DNA of 64,000 nucleotides. Source: Ampullaceana balthica (lineage: Eukaryota; Mollusca; Gastropoda; Lymnaeidae). Shown piece by piece: positions 56,136 to 64,000 of the stretch (the first letter of the stretch is position 1; every line of letters begins with the position of its first letter). The notes beneath the pieces were generated by a model that saw only the letters and a list, made by a program, of their open reading frames with translations, did not search any database and was not told where the DNA came from. The DNA lies in NCBI GenBank assembly GCA_944989445.1, contig CALYLW010001394.1, positions 95,068 through 159,067 on the forward strand, written 5' to 3'. Both the position numbers and the translations under genes were made by a program.

Positions 56136-56612
56136 TACCCAGACATTGACTACTGACCTCCCTACCAGGATGTGCTCAAGATCTACCCAGACATTGACTA
56201 CTGACCTCCCTACCAGGATGTGCTCAAGATTTACCCAGACATTGACTACTGACCTCCCTGCCAGGATGTGCTCAAGATCTACCCAGACATTGACTACTGA
56301 TCTCCCTGCCAGGATGTGCTCAAGATCCATCCAGACATTGACTACTGACCTCCCTGCCAGGATGTGCTCAAGATCTACCCAGACATTGACTACTGACCTC
56401 CCTGCCAGGATGTGCTCAAGATCTACCCAGACATTGACTACAGACCTCCCTGCCGGGATGTGCTCAAGATCTACCCAGCCATTGTCTACTGACCTCCCTG
56501 CCGGGATGTGCTCAAGATCTACCCAGACATTGACTACTGACCTCCCTGCCGGGATGTGCTCAAGATCTACCCAGACATTGACTACTGACCTCCCTGCCAG
56601 GATGTGCTCATA
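56136..56612. repeat. 48-bp minisatellite, 10 copies
   Basis: Unit aagatctacccagacattga then ctactgacctccctgccagg atgtgctc. Open in frame on both strands because 48 is a multiple of three. Confidence 0.96.
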
Positions 56613-56742
56613 GTAATTGTAAAATAAGTGAGTCCTTGAGGTGACCAAAGAATGATGTAATAAGAATGCCATGTGTCCCAGCCAGGCAGGGATATAAAGT
56701 ATATTAAGCATTGACCTTTGAACTCTGGGTTCATCAAAAAGA

Positions 56743-57008
56743 ACCATGCCAAGCTGAGGCAGTCTAATATGACCAAGTATGATAACCATGCCAAGCTGAG
56801 GCAGTCTAATATGACCAAGTATGATAACCATGCCAAGCTGAGGCAGTCTAATATGACCAAGTTATATATAACCATGCCAAGCTGAGGCAGTCTAATATGA
56901 CCAAGTTATATATAACCATGCCAAGCTGAGGCAGTCTAATATGAACAAGTTATATATAACCATGCCAAGCTGAGGCAGTCTAATATGACCAAGTTATATA
57001 TAACCATG
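56743..57008. repeat. 42-44-bp minisatellite, 6 copies
   Basis: Unit aaccatgccaagctgaggca then gtctaatatgaccaagttat atat. Confidence 0.95.
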
Positions 57009-57111
57009 ACAGAGTTGTCTCAAGTTTTGTCCAGCAGACATTTTTTTATTATAAAATCTCAAGAGAATTTATCTAGAGAGATTTTTTTTTGTTTTCCACT
57101 ATGACAAATAT

Positions 57112-57210
57112 CTGGTACAAATATCTGGTACAAATATCTGGTACAAATATCTGGTACAAATATCTGGTACAAATATCTGGTACAAATGTCTGGTACAAAT
57201 ATCTGGTATA
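57112..57210. repeat. 13-bp minisatellite, about 8 copies
   Basis: Unit atctggtacaaat. Confidence 0.95.
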
Positions 57211-58140
57211 TAAAATTAGAACTATTTCAGTTCACTACACATTATAATTGATGACCCGTTTTAGAGACTTGATTTGTTTATAAGACTTGATCATTGTATG
57301 AGATTTTATTGAGTGTTGTGTTGTGGCAAGCTGTCAACTATTTTAGCCTCTCATCCACTGAATGCTGTAACATCGTCGTCTACTTGTCTTATGGTATGTG
57401 TCAATTAAAGTATCAAATGTAGTCACATGATGCCTAAATTTGTCAGCAGTTCATTTTAGTTGGTGAGATATCCTTGATCATGGCAAGCAGTTCTGAACTC
57501 ATTTGGAACTTGCTGAAGGGTCCTTAGAAAGGAGCATTTGATAAATTCAGATGTTTTCATTTCCTGTTTTCTATCAAGTAATATTATGTAACTAACCACA
57601 CAAAAATATGCCTTATAAAAATACAAGACACCGCTGGTCCTAGTATATGAGTATAAGGAGGCCTTACAAAGACACCACTGAATTAAAAATACATCTGACA
57701 CCTGTCATTCAGTTTCCAAATCACGGTGTACTGCAGTAGATGATGTATTTAGAGGTGTATTTGTTTGTGTGTGGATGCCAGCTTTTGAGTAATTCAGTCC
57801 TGTTACTGTTTGATTGTAAAAAGTATCACTAGTATTATCACCATAACACTTGTAAAGTACATATTTTGATCAATTATGTTTTGTCTACCAGCATTAAATG
57901 TGAGAAGTATAAAAAAAACGTTTGGTGCTGCTTGAAGCTTTAAACAATTTTGTGTGTTAGTTGTTAAGTCTGGTGTGCCATTTAGTGAGTTGTGGCATTT
58001 ATTTTGTCAGGTGTGCTTTTTATCAGGTGTGCTGTTTATTTAATTTGCCTGTTTTTTGTCCCTTTAACTTTGTCCATGTACAATCCACCTCAAGTCCTAG
58101 ACTTTATTTCATTTAGAAGTGAATGAAACTATAAGAACTA
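57211..58140. other. Intergenic sequence, no gene
   Basis: An 81-codon minus-strand frame (57456-57701) has no recognisable domain or splice context, so I do not call it. Confidence 0.55.
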
Positions 58141-58415
58141 AGGGGCGTCCATAAAATATGTCACACTTATTTTTGACCATTTTTAACTCCCCCCCCCTCT
58201 CCCTGTCACAAACTCACAAATCTCGAATCCAGAATCTCGGAAAGCCCCCCCCCTCCCCAAGTACATCACACTTTCGAAGAAAATGTTGTTTTTTAATGAA
58301 CAAAACAATTAAAATTTAATATAAATTATAAAACACCGTGACATCACACATGGCCGGACTTTCTTACACCCCCTCCCCCCCCTCTGGAGCGTGACATACT
58401 TTATGGATGGCCCCT
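58141..58415. mobile_element. MITE-like element with inverted termini, about 275 bp
   Basis: Left aggggcgtccataaaatatg tcac and right, in reverse complement, aggggccatccataaagtat gtcac. The interior has C-rich tracts. A related end occurs at about 62580-62605. Confidence 0.65.
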
Positions 58416-58441
58416 AATGTGACAGAATGAGGAAGGGGAAG

Positions 58442-58560
58442 TAACCTATTGACCACAACATCCTTGAACAATTCTGTTCTTATTGTGTGTAGGCGAGGCC
58501 ACTGCTTTAAGTAACCCATTGACCACCACATCTTTGAACAATTCTGTTCTTATTATAGAT
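58442..58560. repeat. About 65-bp direct repeat, 2 copies
   Basis: taacctattgaccacaacat, then ccttgaacaattctgttctt, occurs twice with few changes. Confidence 0.85.
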
Positions 58561-58705
58561 AACAATGGTCTACACCCCCCTTCCCCAACACTTACAAGGT
58601 CAATTGGAGAATAATGTTTGTATTTCTGTTTACATATTTCTGTTTACACTTGTTATAATTGAGATTGTCTTACTTAATGAAGGATACTTTAACTGCCCCA
58701 AGTCA

Positions 58706-58938
58706 TTGTCATGCTGGCAGTTGACACCCATATTGTCATGCTGCCAGTTGACACCCATATTGTCATGCTGGCAGTTGACACCCATATTGTCATGCTGGCA
58801 GTTGACACCCACATTGTCGTGCTGGCAGTTGACACCCATATTGTCATGCTGGCAGTTGACACCCATATTGTCATGCTGGCAGTTGACACCCATATTGTCA
58901 TGCTGGCAGTTGACACCCACATTGTCATGCTGGCAGTA
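58706..58938. repeat. 27-bp minisatellite, about 8.5 copies
   Basis: Unit catgctggcagttgacaccc then atattgt. Confidence 0.96.
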
Positions 58939-60540
58939 AATAATAACTTATGTCAAGTTATGTGCAACAAATTTTATGTTTTATGTGCAACAAATGTTAT
59001 GGTTAAAAAAAACTACAATAACTGTAATTATAATATCTGAAATGGCAGAATAGCTCAACCCAATTATGTTTTGTTTTTATAACTCTCCTTTAACAGCTAA
59101 ATGCCAAAACTGTACTAAGTGGCTCAGCCAAAGTGGCAACATACACTTGCATATCAATGAGGCATTTTAATATCTTTAGTTGTACATTCCACATTTTTTA
59201 TACTTATACTTATATCTTTGTTATTTCAGTCTTATATAATTGTATCTAACCTTTAAAACTGTTTCATTTGACTTTGTTTTGACAACTTGATTAAGGACTT
59301 GAAGACAGACTGACAAGTTTTTTTTACTTGATATTTGGGTTGGCAGCTGAGGTGGGCCAAACAATGACATCATTTATTAGAGAACCTGATTGTTATTATT
59401 ATCCTCTAACTCCAAATAGAACTAGCACTAAGAAGAATTGAATGTTTGTGAGGGACTAGTGAACTACTGTGTGTGAGAAAAGAACCCAGTTCTACTGTGT
59501 TCTCTGGTTTTATGCACATGAGTTTAACCATATAACATAAGCTTAAAATAGCAATGCATTGTTTTTTTTAGTGGATTAGTAAAACGAAAATGATCTACTG
59601 AATTTACTCTAAACACTAAGACACGTCTGCCATGTTAAATCTCTAAAAATAGGATTTTGTTTTAATACGTTTTTAGCTGTTGTAATAAAGAAAAATAGAG
59701 GGTGGGATAAAAGAAAAATTAAATCCTGTATTTGTGAAATTTTGTTTCCTTTTATTATAATCTTAATCTGCAACTCTCTTGTTCTGGCTTATGTGTATTC
59801 TTTGAATGGCTTTCAATATTTGCTTGCACATCAATTGTTTTAAAACTACAACTTTGAATGAAGATATCCATCATGTACTTGTACCTCTTAAAATAAGATT
59901 GTGACAGATAATAATCAAATATTTCATTAATTATATAACATTGCAGGGTCCTTTCATAATTTACTCTTTAGGGCCCTTATATCATTAAAACTACAGGGTC
60001 TACTAATGTTAATATAAAAGATCCTAATTGATTGACTAATTCTATAAAAAGACAAATCACATTTAATAAATTTGCAATTTCATTTATTGTATATTTACTT
60101 ATTAAATTACATACTTATAATGCTACTTAGCCTTCATTATTACTCTTTGCCAAAAGCAAATAAAAATGTACGTAACATACATAAACAATAATAAATGTTT
60201 ACAAGTAAACGCTTGTCATTAAATATGTAACCATAGACCTGGGCTGAGATCCACAATGTTGAGAACCACTGATTTCTATGTGCACTGGCCATTAACATGT
60301 TTGATGTTTTGCTGGATGTGTGGATGTGCATGTAAAACAGAATTTATCAAACTTTACTTCCCACATTACAACCACATTCAGTCAAACACACTGATGTAAC
60401 TATCTGTTGTTTTGTATCTTCTCTTGACCACTATTAAAATTTTGTAGAATCTTTCTATTACAGCTTTACTCTCCAAGTGCCTCTAGATACAATGCGTAGA
60501 GTCAATGGCTTTCAATATCTCTGAATATTAAATCTATAAT
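58939..60540. other. Intergenic sequence, no gene
   Basis: AT-rich. tgttgagaaccactga at about 60258 resembles the end of a hAT-type repeat, but I cannot place a partner end. Confidence 0.5.
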
Positions 60541-60559
60541 TAATATAGTTTTGTTCTTT

Positions 60560-60700
60560 TGTACATCAGCACTAGCATATTATACTTGAATTTTAGTCTT
60601 TTCTATGGTAGTACCAACATATTATACTTGAATTTTAGTCTATTCTATACCGATACTAGCATATTATTATACTTTAATTTTTAGTCTTTTCTATTTGTGT
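60560..60700. repeat. About 48-bp repeat, 3 diverged copies
   Basis: actagcatattatacttgaa then ttttagtcttttctat recurs three times. Confidence 0.8.
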
Positions 60701-62180
60701 TTGCTCAGACTCAGAGACTGGTAATGAAGTGCATCATACTTCTAAGGCAGGTATGAGTTGGGGGGAAGGGGGTGGCAAGATCAGTTTTAGCATCACACAT
60801 TTTATTCAAAATCATACCTTTAAATATAATACCTAAGATAGAACTTTTCTGTTGTAATCTGACAAGAGTTGTCACTTTAATAGAGAATATATATTTTTTT
60901 AGATTAAACTTGCCACATTGATTTCTTTATTTAAAAGTTTTTTGTCAAATCGTGTGAAACACTTTGGGAAAAGTAACTCTGATATTTGTGACAGGTAGAG
61001 TGTGAGTTTTAAAATAATGCAAATCAATTTTGTTTACTTATTGTACGGCCCTTTGTGTAAATGTCATTTTGTAATTTTGCATTTTTCTAGCATCTTTAAT
61101 AAATTTAATTTATGAAAATGATTTATTGTTATTTTTTCAATTATCTGTATGCTTATTTATAGCAAAGTGGCAACACACCAATGAAACCCAAAAATGGGGA
61201 TTGGACTTGCTGGTTTGATTAAGGAAGTAATATTTTGGTTGCGTACCGAGTGTGGCACGCGTGCCATAGGTTCGCCATCACTGTCTTATAGTGTCATCAA
61301 TTCACTTCCCCATAATCCCTCTGCAGGAGAGCACTCAGAACTAATAGTAATGATTATATCTAAATTTAAATGAATTTATTAAGCCTAACAAATAAAAGAA
61401 ATAGGTTTAATTTCTACGTTGTTAATACATTACAACCACATTGCCACACTTAAATGCAAAGAAGATAGAAATCATTTAATAAGTGAAAGTGGATATCATT
61501 TTATTATACACTGATTAACATCAACAACAAAAATCAGAGGAAAGAACAGCTGTTTAAATGCAATTTAAATCTGAGCATGTAACAACAACATTTCATTATT
61601 TAACATCTTTGATGGTAAATTTCCAAAGTAAGTTTGCAGACATGTGTTTTTAGTGCAGTCTTGAAGGCCCCAGTTGCAGGAATACTGTGAATATGTAATT
61701 TGCAATCTATTAGACAAAGAATGAAAACAAAATACTATTACATGTAATTAGTTTATCCTGTCTGCATCCCTCAACACACTTTAAACCTTGCAATAAGTGG
61801 AGCTTTGACCATCAATTATTTAAATTGTTAGAACATCATTATTTATTAGTTTAACATCATAGTTGCCAAGTGTTAACACTGCATAAACATACAAAAGTTT
61901 GAAAAGTGCGCATAATTGTCTGATGCGATGGTCCTGTGTTATGATTTAGGGGTACCAATATCGTAGGCAGGTTCGTTTCTCAGGAGAGAAGTGCTTTTTA
62001 AAAAATCATTTTTCTTGGTGCTATTAAAAAATGTATACAAACTTTGGGTAAAACATGGACTGATGCTTTATTTCACCGTTTATTTTGTTACCACGGCAAA
62101 TTTTAAAATTAAATTATGAATTGATTTTCAAGTTTCTGAAATAATTATAGTTGTTAAAATGCTTGTAATTAAATTAACTA
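60701..62180. other. Intergenic sequence with one possible hAT end
   Basis: ggcacgcgtgccataggttc then gccatcactg (about 61243-61282) looks like a common hAT terminal sequence. The other end was not found. No gene. Confidence 0.5.
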
Positions 62181-62194
62181 TAACATGGCTTAGT

Positions 62195-62610
62195 TCCGTC
62201 AAAAAATGACGTCAAGCACCTAAAAAAAAAGGGGGGGGGGCGTCACAAATTTGTGACGAGGGGGAGGGGGTGTTTAAGAAATGTGGCGTCACATAAAAAA
62301 GCGCAGATTTAAATAAAAGTTACACTTAAATATTTGATTGCTTTCAATTTATTTAATGAAGTTTTACATGGCTTCACGTTTGTTACGATATTAGAGTGCA
62401 GCCTCACACTAAATACTACTTAAATAAAGTACTTTGAAACATGCTCATTTTCAAATATAAGTTACTGCTTAATTGGGGGGGGGGCTGCAAAGCTTTGTGA
62501 CGTAATATTGGAGGGGGGTCTAAGTTTTTGTGACGACGTCTGACGATGGGGGTGGGGGGTAAAAATCGACCAACATCGCGTGACATCATTTATGGATGAC
62601 CCTTTTAATT
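62195..62610. mobile_element. Transposon remnant related to 58141-58415
   Basis: Several tgacgtca / gtgacg motifs beside G-rich tracts, ending cgtgacatcatttatggatg accc, which matches the right end of the 58141-58415 element. Left boundary unclear. Confidence 0.5.
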
Positions 62611-62647
62611 TTTCTTTCAAATAATTGTTCGCTCTACAACCAGAAAA

Positions 62648-62998
62648 ACTTTTTGCTCTCATTGACCAAGTGAACCAAGTTCTTATCTGAGCCACCCTCC
62701 CACCCCTCCGACCTCCCACCCCTCCACCCTCCCACCCCTCCACCGCTCAACCCTCCCACTCTCCCACCCCTCCCTTTGCTCTCATTGACCAAGTGAACCA
62801 AGTTCTCATCTGAGCCCCCCTCCACCCTCCCACCCCTCCCTTTGCTCTCATTGACCAAGTGAACCAAGTTCTTATCTGAGCCCCCCTCCACCCTCCCACC
62901 CCTCCCTTTGCTCTCATTGACCAAGTGAACCAAGTTCTTATCTGAGCCACCCTCCACCCTCCCACCCCTCCACCCTCCCACCCCTACTCTACCCTTTG
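62648..62998. repeat. About 60-65-bp minisatellite, about 4 copies, C-rich
   Basis: Unit ctctcattgaccaagtgaac, caagttcttatctgagcc, then ccctccaccctcccacccct, with variable C-rich spacers. Minus-strand G-rich frames are artefacts. Confidence 0.93.
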
Positions 62999-64000
62999 CT
63001 GTACACATAATGTATCTACCTCCAGTCAATCGCAACACCCAATGACGTGCTCAACTGCACAGTGTAACAATAAGTATGCTAAAAAAAATAATAATTAAAT
63101 AAAAAAATTGTCTGTAAATAGAAAATGTGCCATAAAAAATATTTTAATATTTCCTTGTAAAGGACTTTACTTACGTCAAAATCACACTTTAAAAAAGTTG
63201 TAAAGGATTTTCATTGAATGAAAACGAAACTTAGATTATATTATGTTAGTGAACGAAATGTTTCAATATTTTCTGCATAAAATAAATGAGGAGTTAATAA
63301 ATGTCTGACGATGATTTCCATGGTTATGTTCTTGGTTATGGGACACACACAGTTTAAGTCTCATATTCACACATAATGTTGGAACATCTATTATACTTCT
63401 TTACGTATTGCGTATTATTTCAGTAATATAAGAAACTGTTGTTTTAAGCCCAATGGATAAATATTAATTAACTAGTGTATCACCCGTCTAACATTACGGA
63501 AATTTACACGTAAGACAGAACTTTCAATTATTTTATTTATTTTTATTTGATTCATTTATTATCATATTGAACAAGTTTATACGGAACGTTCGAAAATTGT
63601 TATTTTTGGTGCAGTAATTTGGTGCGCTGCTTAGCGCCACCTAACAGCGCTATAAACTATAAAACAAAATCGATCGTAGCGCCACCTAACAGCATTACAT
63701 CCATACAGACAACGGGAATTATGAATGAACCTAATTTCATTAAACTGACAACGGGAATGAACCAACTTTCATTAAACTGGTGTCAAACACATAAGCTTTA
63801 TTTTGAGACTTATATTAAATTATTCAAGCAAATCATACTTTCAATAGTAACGGTTTTTAAAAATTTGAAATCAAGATGTGATAGAAAGAGAGAGAAGATG
63901 TTGGAAAGAGATATAAAAACAAAATCGATCCTTGTGCCACCTAACAACACTATCAAACAAAATCGATCGCAGCGCCACCTAACAGCACTTACAGCGCCAC
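62999..64000. other. Intergenic sequence to window end
   Basis: AT-rich. From about 63630 the phrases agcgccacctaacag and aaacaaaatcgatcg recur (about 63630, 63680, 63940 and 63970), a dispersed or tandem repeat running out of the window. No gene. Confidence 0.6.

Noticed and set aside
57456..57701. 81-codon minus-strand frame
   Set aside because: No recognisable domain, composition like neighbouring non-coding DNA, and no splice partners found.
60240..60275. hAT-like end (gagaaccactga)
   Set aside because: Only one end visible, too short for a confident call.
62462..63038. Glycine-rich minus-strand frames
   Set aside because: C-rich minisatellite and transposon remnant; no domain or splice signals.

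Overview
The window is metazoan nuclear DNA, AT-rich, with long introns, GT-AG splice sites, LINE retroposons, MITE-like elements and very many minisatellites. It is probably a mollusc, perhaps a gastropod; this is inferred from the overall character and cannot be proven from the sequence alone. There is no prokaryotic operon, rRNA gene or CRISPR array.

One protein-coding gene crosses most of the window on the + strand: an ADAM17/TACE-like membrane metalloprotease. I reconstructed it exon by exon from splice sites, phase and motif order. Fifteen exons between 2394 and 46856 join in one frame to 435 codons. They encode most of the catalytic domain (zinc motif [12 protein letters not shown] and the Met-turn MYPYAVSG), the disintegrin region, the Cys-rich membrane-proximal domain and the transmembrane helix. 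A cytoplasmic tail follows in three less certain exons, ending at the stop at 54147-54149. The signal peptide, prodomain and start of the catalytic domain lie upstream of the window. The zinc motif is completed by a 6-nt microexon (10015-10020), and another exon is only 21 nt (21986-22006).

The introns are packed with tandem arrays: about 45 arrays with units of roughly 12-60 bp, adding up by my rough sum to about 40% of the window. Nearly all of the very long open frames here are these arrays read through, because many unit lengths are multiples of three. Several arrays start exactly at an exon edge and carry copies of the splice donor: 35 bp x3 at 2469, 61 bp x29 at 32504, about 44 bp x2-3 at 37991 and 24 bp x75 at 44575. 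The last coding exon begins in a 48-bp array with acceptor copies. This recurrent duplication of splice-site edges inside one gene is the most unusual thing in the window.

Mobile DNA includes a decayed LINE with an RT domain and C2H2 finger (35190-36862) and a short reverse-strand element sharing its 3' tail (15979-16687). A second LINE family is present in three copies (39244-40312, 48893-49160 and antisense 31536-31907). There is a hAT-type MITE with a clear 8-bp target duplication (28036-28547), a large foldback element (42780-43205), and several other terminal-inverted-repeat elements. Downstream of 54150 I see the 3' UTR and intergenic repeats, but no second gene.
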